Below are positions 8,368 through 15,642 of a stretch of DNA of 32,062 nucleotides, piece after piece. The notes beneath the pieces were generated by a model. That model was not told the DNA's origin and ran no database searches. It saw only the letters and a list, made by a program, of their open reading frames with translations. The position numbers were made by a program, and so were the translations under genes. Position 1 is the stretch's first letter. Every line of letters starts with the position of its first letter. The DNA comes from Bacillus mycoides (GTDB lineage Bacteria > Bacillota > Bacilli > Bacillales > Bacillaceae_G). The stretch is from positions 1 through 32,062 of the forward strand of contig NZ_LXLV01000056.1 in assembly GCF_001757995.1 (NCBI RefSeq), read 5' to 3'.

Positions 8368-8401
8368 AAAAGACATGAACTAATCTTTGTTCATGTCTTT
8401 T
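8368..8401. terminator. Bidirectional terminator
   Basis: Arms AAAAGACATGAAC and GTTCATGTCTTTT (13 bp, perfect) have A-rich and T-rich flanks. It lies between the convergent WYL regulator and amino-acid transporter genes. Confidence 0.85.
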
Positions 8402-8414
8402 CATATTAGAGTTT

Positions 8415-8455
8415 AATCCACATTAAATTACTTGTTTAATATTCTAATGTGGATT
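8415..8455. repeat. Second inverted repeat between convergent genes
   Basis: Arms AATCCACATTA (8415-8425) and TAATGTGGATT (8445-8455) are perfect. It is probably a second terminator for the minus-strand transporter gene, although the T-run is weak. Nothing else is seen in 8235-8527. Confidence 0.6.
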
Positions 8456-8527
8456 TATCTTATCCATAATCTCTTTCATTCTTTTTTCATTTCCCACTAT
8501 TTTAGCACTTGAACTAACAATAGCGAA

Positions 8528-9847
8528 TTAGAATAATGACTTAATACTTGCTAGGACAGTAAGTATACCTACAATAATGACAAATACATTGCTCATTTTC
8601 CCTCTGTATTTAGCCAGTACTGGTACTTTACGAATCGCATACATTGGTAATAGACATAAGATCGCAGCAACTAACGGACCGCTAAGGGAATCAATGATTC
8701 CAAGAATACTTGGATTTGCATAAGCAACATACCAGCATGTTAATACGACAAAAGTAAGAATCATTGTCTTAACTGTTTTTTCTTCGATAGTTTTTCCGCG
8801 TGTTTTACCAAACTTGATAATTACGTCACGCATTACCTCATATGCCCCTATATAATGGCCAAGGAAAGACTTTGTAATAGCCACAAAAGCAATGATAGGA
8901 GCTGCAATAGTGATTACAGGCGAATTAAGCTCATTAGCAAGATATGATAGGATTGACAAGTTCTGTTCTTTTGCCACCTTAAGATCATCTGGAGTCAAAC
9001 TTAAAGTACTGCTCCAAACAAAGAACATAACAACAGCGAATGTCATGATATAACAAACTTTTTGTATTTGAGCACACTTGGCATCAGTAGCGTCTATTCC
9101 ATACGTAGCTCTCTGTTTCATAACGAATGACGAAATCATAGGAGAATGATTAAACGAGAACACTATGATTGGTAGTATCATCAATATCGTTCCCAAATAT
9201 CCTGTTCCTGTTGAAGTAGTAGAAACACTTGAAAAGCTAATCATTGACGTATTCCACTGTGGAATTAAAGATATTGCGATAAAAAGTAGAGAAGCTATGA
9301 AAGGATACACTAGCATACTCATGATTTTCACAGTAATATCTTGACCAAAATTTAATATAGCGATAAGACCGAGTACTAATACAAGCGATAAAATGGCCCT
9401 TGGAGGCTCCTGCATGTGCAATTGATGCACGATAAAACTACTTGCAGTATTTGTAAGTGCAACCGAATACATCAGCACGATCGTATAAATTGAAACGAAA
9501 TATACTATGTTAAAAATTATACTTGCCTTATTTCCAAAATACTCTCTTATTGTACCTGTGATCCCCTCATCAGCAGAATTAGAAGCGTATATCATTTTAG
9601 CAAGTGCCCTATGTGAGTAATACATAACAGGAAATGCAAGTATCGTAATTAAAAGTAATGATAATAAACCACCTGAACCTGCATTAATAGGTAAAAAGAG
9701 TACTCCTGCTCCAATTGCTGTTCCAAAAAGGCTCAATGCCCATGTAGTATCTTGTTTATGCCACTTTTTAGGATCTAGATATTGCTCATTTTTTACTGCG
9801 GTATTTTCAGCTTGAAATTCTATTTTTTTTGCAGTATTCCCATTCAT
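8528..9847 (-). CDS. HAAAP-family (SdaC-like) hydroxy/aromatic amino-acid transporter
   Basis: This integral membrane protein (439 aa) has about 11 hydrophobic segments. The N-terminal cytoplasmic stretch is followed by WALSLFGTAIGAGVLFLPIN (about residues 35-54), the characteristic first helix of the SdaC/TdcC (HAAAP) branch of the amino-acid/polyamine/organocation superfamily. These carriers use H+ or Na+ to import serine, threonine or aromatic amino acids. The start at 9847 has a GGGGG-rich ribosome site. Just upstream lies a remnant resembling L-serine dehydratase alpha subunit, which supports serine as the ancestral substrate. That is inference. Confidence 0.85.
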   Translation of the reverse strand: MNGNTAKKIEFQAENTAVKNEQYLDPKKWHKQDTTWALSLFGTAIGAGVLFLPINAGSGGLLSLLLITILAFPVMYYSHRALAKMIYASNSADEGITGTIREYFGNKASIIFNIVYFVSIYTIVLMYSVALTNTASSFIVHQLHMQEPPRAILSLVLVLGLIAILNFGQDITVKIMSMLVYPFIASLLFIAISLIPQWNTSMISFSSVSTTSTGTGYLGTILMILPIIVFSFNHSPMISSFVMKQRATYGIDATDAKCAQIQKVCYIMTFAVVMFFVWSSTLSLTPDDLKVAKEQNLSILSYLANELNSPVITIAAPIIAFVAITKSFLGHYIGAYEVMRDVIIKFGKTRGKTIEEKTVKTMILTFVVLTCWYVAYANPSILGIIDSLSGPLVAAILCLLPMYAIRKVPVLAKYRGKMSNVFVIIVGILTVLASIKSLF

Positions 9848-9892
9848 ATAATAAATCCCCCTTGTATCCTATTCTTACGTCTCTTTTTAGGC

Positions 9893-10091
9893 TTAAGAAT
9901 ATAGACCATTCTTAAAAAATGAATCACTTACTAGATGCCCCATATTGTAAACGATTCCACCTAAAGCTGTCTCTCTTAATGTGCGAGGCATTTATCCTCC
10001 AACCCTATACTTCGTCAGCATTGATGATATTGTTTACACCAGCTAACACGATGTCCGCTGCTACTAAACTATTTTGAAGAAATTCCCCTTC
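9893..10091 (-). pseudogene. Decayed remnant of L-serine dehydratase alpha subunit
   Basis: Two short minus-strand frames match what I know of the C-terminal region of iron-sulfur L-serine dehydratase alpha chains. The first (10091-10005) encodes LVAADIVLAGVNNIINADEV then a stop; the family has a segment like AADxxLAGVxSxIPxDEV. The second (9991-9893), in another frame, starts MPRTLRETALGGIV; the family has MPxxLRETxxGGxA at the corresponding later position. The two are closer together than in an intact gene, so a small deletion and frame change separate them. The catalytic N-terminal part is absent. No other homologue fits both segments in this order. The adjacent gene encodes an SdaC-like transporter, the natural partner of this enzyme. 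Confidence 0.62.
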
Positions 10092-10739
10092 TGGTCACAC
10101 ACCTTTCTGCAATTAATCGTTTCAGTCTGTCCAATTTTAAAATGTTTGATATTTTCTCCGTAGGTAATCGGTTACCTCTCGACGCCCTCATTATAACGTT
10201 TATATTTGCGAGTCTAATATTTTTTTATTTTTAGAAAGACAGAATAAACAGAATTATGAATAGATAATAAATTACAATTGGTGTATAGCAATTGTGTCTA
10301 TTTTTTGAAGCTGTATTAGTTAGCAAAAAGGGGAAAATAATACAGATATCCTTTTTGTTAAAACGTTGACTATATTGGGAACTCATTATAAAGATAGTTA
10401 TATTCCCTTTTGCTGAAACATCTTATTTTAGACGCGAAAACTGTTATAATAAATAATCATTGTAGATGTAAAGGAATAAATTAAGAAAACATAAAATCAT
10501 CTAACTGAATATTTATCACTAATATCGAATTAATATTCATTTTTCAGAAAAAAAGAACTTCTTTCCCGAGGAGCCAACACATCTTCTATAATGATTGACA
10601 TGTTAAGCCTGTTAAAAGAATAACACCATAAGTTTCCATTTACTATATGTAATATTTATTAAGTGTAGTTTCCTCTAAATATGCATAATTGCATATTTAG
10701 GAAAAGAGAGTCTACTTTCTTATTGTGTAATAAAGAGAT
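10092..10739. other. Long non-coding region, possible lost serine dehydratase locus
   Basis: No gene is supported. A short palindrome, GGTAATCGGTTACC, lies at about 10166-10179. A perfect extended -10 box (TGTTATAAT) lies around 10443-10451 on the + strand without a clear -35. Another -10-like TATAAT lies near 10587. The only ORF with a plausible start nearby is 10 codons (MIDMLSLLKE), which I do not call. Transcription entering here on the + strand would end at the terminator at 10740-10772, leaving room for an untranslated RNA of about 150-300 nt. Confidence 0.4.
10675..10700. repeat. Perfect 11-bp inverted repeat
   Basis: Arms CTAAATATGCA and TGCATATTTAG are separated by TAAT. A further five outer bases can pair if a 2-base bulge is allowed. 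It lies 40 bases upstream of an orphan terminator. Confidence 0.65.
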
Positions 10740-10772
10740 AGCCCACCTACGGAAATAGGTGGGCTTTTTTTA
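10740..10772 (+). terminator. Strong terminator with no recognised gene upstream
   Basis: Arms AGCCCACCTA and TAGGTGGGCT (10 bp, perfect) are followed by a run of T. It faces the + strand, where the nearest upstream + strand gene ends at 8234. Confidence 0.88.
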
Positions 10773-10777
10773 AAAAA

Positions 10778-10870
10778 AGGACCTGTTCAATTCATGCATA
10801 AAATCATAAAGTAATGTGAACCCGTTAAAATACATGAGTGACCTTAAATTTCCCCTCTTACTCAAAGGAG
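10778..10870 (+). promoter_or_regulatory. Conserved yjcZ promoter and leader block, copy 2
   Basis: The element order is as at copy 1: AGGACCTGTTCA, CATAAAGTA (10805-10813), CCCGTTAAAA, CATGAGTGA and AATTTCCCCTCTTA. The CCCCT segment can pair with the AAAGGAG ribosome site, with one G-U and one mismatch. Confidence 0.6.
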
Positions 10871-10878
10871 AGATTTTT

Positions 10879-10989
10879 ATGGGATTTGGTGATAGTTATG
10901 GCGGCGGCTGTGGCTTTGCTGGAGGATTTGCTTTATTAATTGTATTATTTATTTTATTAATTATAGTTGGAGCTAGCTGCTTCTGCTAA
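10879..10989 (+). CDS. yjcZ: YjcZ-family sporulation miniprotein, copy 2
   Basis: This 36-aa protein starts MGFGDSYGGGCGFAGGFALL and ends GASCFC. It differs from copy 1 at only a few residues (GSC becomes DSY near the N-terminus, and V becomes I in the helix). It has one hydrophobic helix. Ribosome site AAAGGAG. It is on the opposite strand from copy 1 and separated from it by about 5 kb. Both the gene and its leader are near duplicates, so the copies probably arose as whole cassettes. Confidence 0.88.
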   Translation: MGFGDSYGGGCGFAGGFALLIVLFILLIIVGASCFC

Positions 10990-11001
10990 AAAACTATCAG
11001 A

Positions 11002-11031
11002 AAAGACACTCTTACTTGAATGTTTTTTCTT
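11002..11031 (+). terminator. Weakened terminator of yjcZ copy 2
   Basis: It has the same layout as copy 1, but the hairpin arms (ACACTC and GAATGT) carry a mismatch. A T-run follows. Confidence 0.55.
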
Positions 11032-11184
11032 TATGGGATAGTACCACACATCTATCAACTTAAGAAAAGTAAACCCCTCCCAATAAAAAAATCCCATAGG
11101 TGTTTTGCAAATCCTTTAATTATCCATCGACTACAATTGTACTTATTTTGCCGACGCTTGTCGTTTGCATAGACGCAAGAATAA

Positions 11185-11220
11185 AAAAAGATAGAGATAC
11201 AAATATCTCTATCTTTTATC
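11185..11220. terminator. Terminator of the MerR regulator gene
   Basis: Arms AAAAGATAGAGATA and TATCTCTATCTTTT pair almost perfectly around a 4-base loop, with T-runs on both sides. It lies 45 bases beyond the MerR stop on the minus strand. Nothing is recognised in 11032-11184. Confidence 0.85.
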
Positions 11221-11262
11221 AATGGGGATGGAAGTTTCATTTTATTCTTTTTATCTTTAACT

Positions 11263-11619
11263 TCATTTACTGATGAAATCTTTATAAGCAGCAATTTTAT
11301 ATTCAAGCATCTCATCTGCAGCTTTTAACGTTCTGATTTGTTTCTTAATAGCGTTTTTATGTTCTTCTAAAAGGCTTAATCGCTCTAGTGTAGTATGTTC
11401 TCCTTCTAAAACTAATGAAGCATACTGCTTTATTTTTGCGATAGGCATTTGTGTTTCTTTTAACTTGATAACAAATTGCAGCCATTTAATATGTGAATCG
11501 TTATATCGCCTGTCTCCCCTAGCATCACGAACAGGAATTATAATTGTTTCCTTTTCGTAATACCGCAATGTATGTGTACTTATCCCTAAAATTTTAGCCA
11601 CTTCACCGATGGTGTGCAT
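11263..11619 (-). CDS. MerR-family transcriptional regulator
   Basis: This 118-aa protein has an N-terminal MerR winged helix (MHTIGEVAKILGISTHTLRY, residues 1-20) followed by the usual YYEKE wing, then a coiled-coil dimerisation helix (about 80-112). It is of the YfmP/AdhR size class without a large ligand domain. There is no cysteine cluster for metal sensing. I chose the ATG at 11619 because GGAGG lies just before it; the longer frame to 11679 has no such site and would run into the operator. It is divergent from an SDR gene through a MerR-type promoter (11646-11676), so it most likely activates that gene. Confidence 0.88.
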   Translation of the reverse strand: MHTIGEVAKILGISTHTLRYYEKETIIIPVRDARGDRRYNDSHIKWLQFVIKLKETQMPIAKIKQYASLVLEGEHTTLERLSLLEEHKNAIKKQIRTLKAADEMLEYKIAAYKDFISK

Positions 11620-11645
11620 AAGAAGCCTCCTCATGAATCTTTTTC

Positions 11646-11676
11646 TTGACTTAGAGTTTACTCTAATCATTATAAT
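11646..11676 (+). promoter_or_regulatory. MerR-type promoter with 19-bp spacer and dyad operator
   Basis: -35 TTGACT (11646-11651) and -10 TATAAT (11671-11676) are 19 bp apart, instead of the usual 17. The spacer contains the dyad TTAGAGT-TT-ACTCTAA (11651-11666). A 19-20 bp spacer carrying the dyad is the established hallmark of promoters that MerR proteins activate by DNA untwisting. It reads toward the SDR gene at 11733. Confidence 0.88.
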
Positions 11677-11732
11677 CAACTCATAGTTCGTTCACAATAA
11701 AATTAATTGGATAAAATTCAGGAGGAATTTAT

Positions 11733-12494
11733 ATGAAATATACAGTTATTACGGGTGCCAGTTCAGGGATTGGGTATGAAACGGCGCTTGCTTTTGCGGC
11801 TCGCGGAAAAAACTTAATCATAGCAGCTCGCAGAACGGAGGAATTGGAAAAGCTAAAATCAAAAGTGGCCGACATTAACGTAGACCTAGATGTTGTCATT
11901 CGAACTGTTGATTTATCTGTTACTACAAATGTTTATGCATTCTACGAAAGTCTTCAGGACTATCAGATCGAGACCTGGATCAACAATGCCGGGTTTGGAA
12001 ACTTTGCTTCCGTTGGGGAACAAAATTTAAATAAAATTGAGACGATGCTTCATTTGAATATTGAAGCCTTAACCTTGCTGTCCTCTCTTTATGTACGTGA
12101 CTATTCAGATGTTAAAGAAACGCAAATCATCAATATTTCTTCAGGAGGAGGATACCGGATTGTTGCCGACGCTGTGACCTACTGCGCGACAAAGTTCTAT
12201 GTAAGTGCCTTTACAGAAGGGCTAGCACAAGAATTGAAAGGAAAAGGAGCAGCCATGCAAGCAAAAGTCTTGGCTCCTGCTGCAACAGAGACCGAATTTG
12301 CGAAACGCTCCTATGATGTTGATAATTTTGAATATGATGGTATTGTTCCTAAGTTCCATACAGCTGAACAAATGGCCGGTTTCTTACTGGATTTATATGA
12401 CAGTGAGAAAGTGGTCGGAATTGTGAATGGAGAAACGTATGACTTCGAATTAAGAGATCCGATTTATCCATATGTGACGCGGACAAGAAACTAG
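11733..12494 (+). CDS. Short-chain dehydrogenase/reductase (SDR)
   Basis: This classical SDR oxidoreductase (253 aa) is NAD(P)-dependent and cytosolic. It has the cofactor motif TGASSGIG (residues 7-14), the structural motif NNAG (about 85-88), the catalytic Ser in NISSGGG (about 136-139), and Tyr/Lys in YCATK (about 151-155). The RR after IIAA (about 33-34) suggests NADP preference. Ribosome site GGAGG. The substrate is not evident. Control by the divergent MerR protein suggests a stress-induced role, for example aldehyde or electrophile detoxification (inference). Confidence 0.9.
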   Translation: MKYTVITGASSGIGYETALAFAARGKNLIIAARRTEELEKLKSKVADINVDLDVVIRTVDLSVTTNVYAFYESLQDYQIETWINNAGFGNFASVGEQNLNKIETMLHLNIEALTLLSSLYVRDYSDVKETQIINISSGGGYRIVADAVTYCATKFYVSAFTEGLAQELKGKGAAMQAKVLAPAATETEFAKRSYDVDNFEYDGIVPKFHTAEQMAGFLLDLYDSEKVVGIVNGETYDFELRDPIYPYVTRTRN

Positions 12495-12849
12495 TCTTTT
12501 AAAATCCAAACATAACAAAAAGCCGATAGTTCCTTAGCGTATATTTTCGTTAAAATGTGGCGGTAATTCTAGTAAATCTTTTGTATTCACGATGGATATA
12601 TTAAAAAAAAGAGATAAAGAAAAAAATCTTGCTGAATGTGGATCCTAGGTTAATGAGTAAGCTAATTTATGCTTCTGTAAATATATTGCACGATATGGTT
12701 ATACCCATTCTGAAGTTTTAGATAAAGATAATTTAGAAATTGTTTTTAACATGCTTTGGAAAAGTATTGTGAATGTGTAAGGACTGATACTTTTATCAAG
12801 GAAAGATACAGAAAAAATGCAATTTAGATAGTGAAGGAGATTTAAAATC
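12495..12849 (+). pseudogene. Gap holding TetR-like regulator scraps
   Basis: Two separated + strand frames look like decayed coding DNA. One ends at about 12648 and reads TMDILKKRDKEKNLAECGS then stop. The other (12661-12780) reads KYIARYGYTHSEVLDKDN then LEIVFNMLWKSIVNV and stop, resembling the last helix of some TetR-family ligand domains. No intact DNA-binding helix is seen. The assignment to TetR is weak and rests only on the style of the C-terminal helix. It would fit a lost regulator for the SDR or DinB gene. Confidence 0.33.
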
Positions 12850-13353
12850 ATGGATAAATTTCAAGCAAATAAAGCGTTTAGCGAGGCATTAGTAAAATCG
12901 TTAAGAGGAGAACGAGGACATCTTCCCATCAAGAATGCTTTGTCGGATATAGACTTGGCGCTTGCGGGAAAACGCAGAGAGGAACTGCCTTATTCTATTT
13001 ATCAATTAGTGAAACACATGACCTACTGGCAAGACTTTCTCTTATTATCCGCTCAGGGGGAGAAGCTTGCATTGCCTGCCCATGTGAAAGAGAGCTGGCC
13101 TGAAGAAGAATGTCCTAGCAGTGAGGAAGAGTGGAAACAGATTATTCAGTATTTTCTTCAAGGGATTGAACAGGCATGCACGATTGCCCAAACTGTTCAA
13201 TTGGACAAACCATTGGAAAAATGGCCTGGTGAAACCCCGGGCGGTGTACTACGCAATATTGCATCTCACAACTCCTACCATTTAGGAGAAATTGTGCTGA
13301 TTCGCAGATTATTTAGTGCTTGGCCACCGCCCACAGGCGGATATCCGGCCTAA
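12850..13353 (+). CDS. DinB-family (YfiT-like) metal-binding protein
   Basis: This 167-aa protein is predicted to be a four-helix bundle of the DinB/YfiT superfamily. The putative metal ligands are visible: His in LVKHMTYW (about residue 56) and the pair in HNSYHLGE (about 139 and 143). Members include bacillithiol- and mycothiol-dependent transferases as well as many of unknown activity. The presence of all three His suggests a bound divalent metal. It has a ribosome site GGAG and stands alone. Base composition is somewhat richer in G+C than the flanking host-like genes. Confidence 0.8.
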   Translation: MDKFQANKAFSEALVKSLRGERGHLPIKNALSDIDLALAGKRREELPYSIYQLVKHMTYWQDFLLLSAQGEKLALPAHVKESWPEEECPSSEEEWKQIIQYFLQGIEQACTIAQTVQLDKPLEKWPGETPGGVLRNIASHNSYHLGEIVLIRRLFSAWPPPTGGYPA

Positions 13354-13455
13354 ACAAGGTTATGGGTGGAATTCTTTCCTTTGAATTGATTCAATATAGT
13401 TATATTGCGGACTAGAGCAGGAACCCTGTTACTATGCCTAAAAGAATGCTTCAAA

Positions 13456-13512
13456 CGAATAGAAAAAGCTTGTTTTGATCATTCATTTTTCAAAGCAAGC
13501 TTTTTCTATTCG
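13456..13512. terminator. Perfect 17-bp hairpin after dinB
   Basis: Arms CGAATAGAAAAAGCTTG and CAAGCTTTTTCTATTCG pair without mismatch around a 23-base loop. A T-rich tract is inside the right arm. It probably ends the DinB transcript. Its outer base is also the first G of a Tn3-like end (13512). Confidence 0.7.
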
Positions 13513-13549
13513 GGGTACAGCCGAGATACGTGTAAAAACAGGTCATAGA
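13512..13549. mobile_element. Possible Tn3-family terminal inverted repeat
   Basis: The segment begins GGGGTACAGCCGAGA. Tn3-family elements of Bacillus have 38-bp ends starting GGGGTAC-GC, so the outer half fits, while the usual inner TAAG ending is not obvious. It lies 33 bases beyond the stop of a transposase-like remnant that points toward it, which is where the end would be. A 9-bp inverted repeat (AGGTCATAG/CTATGACCT, 13540-13574) overlaps it. Confidence 0.42.
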
Positions 13550-13581
13550 CTTACTTTTTTTCTAACTATGACCTATTGAGC

Positions 13582-13692
13582 TTATAGAGGTATCGTTTCT
13601 TCTATTGGCTTGGGGATTTTCTGTAAATCAATTACATTATCCCCAAAGCGTTTTATATGTCTAGTCATATAAGGACTTAGCTTTTCTAAATC
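13582..13692 (-). pseudogene. C-terminal remnant of a Tn3-family transposase
   Basis: A 36-codon minus-strand frame reads DLEKLSPYMTRHIKRFGDNV then IDLQKIPKPIEETIPL and stop. The pattern L-SPY-x-x-x-HI-x-RFG-x-x-x-x-D is what I recall of the extreme C-terminus of Tn3-family TnpA proteins. A stop lies directly upstream in frame, so nothing else of the about 980-aa protein remains. The nearby GGGGTAC end supports the call. Confidence 0.5.
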
Positions 13693-13792
13693 TTAGCGTG
13701 AAAAGCGCTAACCTTCTTTTTTTTATTGCCTAAAATCATAGTGAACACAATCTTTATAAAGTAATTCCAAGAAAGAAATAAAAGCATAATTC

Positions 13793-13909
13793 TTATACTA
13801 GAATTGCGCCGATCGTTGCATAACATAAAGGTGTTATACCGACAATCGTTACATTGAGAGCACACCCAATAATTAAAGCACGGAAACTCTTCCCGTGCTT
13901 TTCAAAATA
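13793..13909 (-). pseudogene. Membrane-protein-like remnant, family unknown
   Basis: The minus-strand frame ending at TAA 13795-13793 reads ALIIGCALNVTIVGITPLCY then ATIGAILV, two hydrophobic stretches like transporter helices. A second frame just beyond (MLLFLSWNYFIKIVFTMILG followed by NKKKK) continues the same character. Together they suggest a decayed transporter C-terminus broken by a frameshift. I cannot name the family. Confidence 0.3.
13875..13901. terminator. Likely terminator of the DrrAB-type operon
   Basis: Arms AAAGCACGG and CCGTGCTTT (9 bp, perfect). It lies 60 bases downstream of the permease stop on the minus strand. T-runs are short on both sides. Confidence 0.6.
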
Positions 13910-13960
13910 TATATATTATTTCGGAAGTTTTAGTTACAATAATACACCGAACTGATGGTG

Positions 13961-14710
13961 TTACCCTAACTGACGTTTAAATGCTTTACCCGCGAAGAAG
14001 TAAGCGATAACCATAATGCCCACACACCAAGCAAGCGCTACCCAAATATCGTTGCCAACAGTCCCTTCATATAAGAGGGCACGAATCGCATTCACGATTG
14101 AAGTCACAGGCTGGTTCTCAGCGAACGCACGAACAATTTTTGGCATAGTTTCGGTAGGAACAAAGGCCGAACTAATAAAGGGCAGAAAAATTAGTGGGTA
14201 CGAGTAGGCTGTCGCCCCTTCCATAGACTTCGCTGTCAACCCGGGAATGATAGCGAGCCATGTCAGCGCCAGCGTAAACATCCCGAGTATTCCAGCTACC
14301 GCGAGCCAATCCAGAATATTAGCACTGGAACGAAAGCCCATTAAGAGCGCAACAAGGATAACCACCACGATAGTAAGCACATTAGCAACAAGTGATGTTA
14401 ATACGTGAGCCCATAATACCGACGAACGCTTAATGGGCATAGTAATGAAACGTGCCATCAGCCCACTCTTTACATCCGTAAACAACCGCACGGATGTGTA
14501 AGCGACACCGGATGCGATAGCCATCAACAAGATTCCCGGCAATAAATAATTGACGTAGTTATCCGTTCCTGTCTTTATCGCGCCTCCAAATACGTAGACA
14601 AACAACAGCATCATCATAATCGGTGTAATCGCTACCGTAATAATTGTATCTGGACTACGCATGATGTTACGCATTAAACGCCCTAATAATACCCCTGTTT
14701 TGCTCTTCAT
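13961..14710 (-). CDS. ABC-2 type permease of a DrrAB-like drug exporter
   Basis: This integral membrane protein (249 aa) has six hydrophobic segments typical of ABC-2 permeases of the DrrB group. The conserved YLLPGILLMAIASG region is at about residues 50-63, and NQPVTSIVNAIRALL near the C-terminus (about 198-212) is a recognised ABC-2 signature stretch. It forms the membrane channel for the ATPase encoded just upstream. Its ATG follows the ATPase stop with no gap, and the ribosome site lies inside the ATPase gene, so translation is coupled. Substrates of the family include daunorubicin and other cationic or hydrophobic drugs; the substrate here is unknown. The gene is richer in G+C than host-like neighbours. 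Confidence 0.9.
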   Translation of the reverse strand: MKSKTGVLLGRLMRNIMRSPDTIITVAITPIMMMLLFVYVFGGAIKTGTDNYVNYLLPGILLMAIASGVAYTSVRLFTDVKSGLMARFITMPIKRSSVLWAHVLTSLVANVLTIVVVILVALLMGFRSSANILDWLAVAGILGMFTLALTWLAIIPGLTAKSMEGATAYSYPLIFLPFISSAFVPTETMPKIVRAFAENQPVTSIVNAIRALLYEGTVGNDIWVALAWCVGIMVIAYFFAGKAFKRQLG

Positions 14711-15472
14711 TTACATCTCCTCCTTTTTGCCGATGATCGCAAGGAAAATTTCTTCCAATGTCGGCTGCTTCTCGATATACTCCACTTTTGTTGGCGGGAA
14801 CATCTCTTTAAGTTCTGTAAGAGTACCAATCGTGATAATTTTTCCGTCATGCAAGATAGCGATACGGTCCGCCAGTTGTTCGGCTTCCTCCAAGTACTGA
14901 GTCGTGAGCAAGATGGTTGTGCCACCGCCAGCAAGTTCCTTGACGGTATCCCACACTTCAATCCGTGCTTCAGGGTCAAGCCCTGTCGTCGGTTCGTCGA
15001 GAAAAATGACTGCTGGCGTCCCGATCAAGCTCATGGCGATATCAAGCCGGCGCTTCATCCCTCCCGAATACTGGTCTGCCCTCTGGTTAGCTGCATCAGT
15101 TAGGCTGAATCTTGCAAGCAAATCGTCAGCGACTTGGGCGGGACTAGAAACTCCACGCAACTTGGCAATCATTATCAAGTTTTCTCTCCCCGTGAGCATA
15201 CCGTCTAAAGCTGCGAACTGCCCTGTCAGACTGATACTTTGACGAACATGATCCGATTGACGCTGGACGTCAAAACCGCAAATACCTACTTCACCACCAT
15301 CTTGCTTCATCAGCGTCGAGAAGATATTAACCGTCGTCGTCTTGCCTGCTCCATTTGAGCCCAGCAGTGCGAAAATTTCGCCACGCTGCACCTCAAAATC
15401 CACCCCCTTTAACACTTCCTTATCTTTAAAAGATTTTTTTAACCCTTTTACAGAAATCGCTGTATTGGTCAT
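14711..15472 (-). CDS. DrrA-type ABC transporter ATP-binding protein
   Basis: This cytoplasmic ATPase (253 aa) powers the adjacent ABC-2 permease. Walker A is GSNGAGKTT (about residues 38-46), the Q-loop region is SLTGQFAALDGMLTGRENL, the signature is YSGGMKRRLD (about 137-146), Walker B is AVIFLDEPTTGLDPEAR (about 157-173), and the switch His position carries Gln in LLTTQYLEEAE. The GLDPEAR and TTQYLEEA motifs are characteristic of the DrrA daunorubicin-resistance group. The ribosome site is GGAGG. The G+C-rich codon use in this cassette differs from flanking genes and suggests acquisition by transfer. Confidence 0.92.
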   Translation of the reverse strand: MTNTAISVKGLKKSFKDKEVLKGVDFEVQRGEIFALLGSNGAGKTTTVNIFSTLMKQDGGEVGICGFDVQRQSDHVRQSISLTGQFAALDGMLTGRENLIMIAKLRGVSSPAQVADDLLARFSLTDAANQRADQYSGGMKRRLDIAMSLIGTPAVIFLDEPTTGLDPEARIEVWDTVKELAGGGTTILLTTQYLEEAEQLADRIAILHDGKIITIGTLTELKEMFPPTKVEYIEKQPTLEEIFLAIIGKKEEM

Positions 15473-15642
15473 ACTTTTTTTCCTCCTTAAAAAATGTTTT
15501 GCAAAGCTAGATTGCCTACACCCCTCTATTTAGTATTACTGATAATCTGTATTACTTAGTACCGGTTTAAAAATATAACTGAATAGCGATGGCGGCAATT
15601 CACATTTGTAACCAGCTAATCAGTCGGTATTACCTTTTGCAT
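15473..15642 (-). promoter_or_regulatory. Operator-like repeats between DUF1048 gene and ATPase
   Basis: GTATTACT occurs twice in tandem (15533-15540 and 15549-15556), and GTATTACC occurs at about 15627-15634. A half-site ACTGAATAG lies near 15578. The same words form the PadR operators upstream of the operon (16420-16700), so PadR may also bind here. Confidence 0.45.

Noticed and set aside
11055-11315. 86-codon minus-strand ORF overlapping the MerR gene terminator
   Set aside because: It reads through the terminator hairpin, has no ribosome site and no recognisable content.
13875-13901. Tn3 or IS terminal repeat
   Set aside because: The short 9-bp hairpin is better explained as the terminator of the adjacent operon.
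14661-15533. Several + strand ORFs (63-112 codons) and a 90-codon minus-strand ORF opposite or within the DrrA-type ATPase gene
   Set aside because: The ATPase frame carries all family motifs; the others are shadows favoured by its G+C-richer composition.
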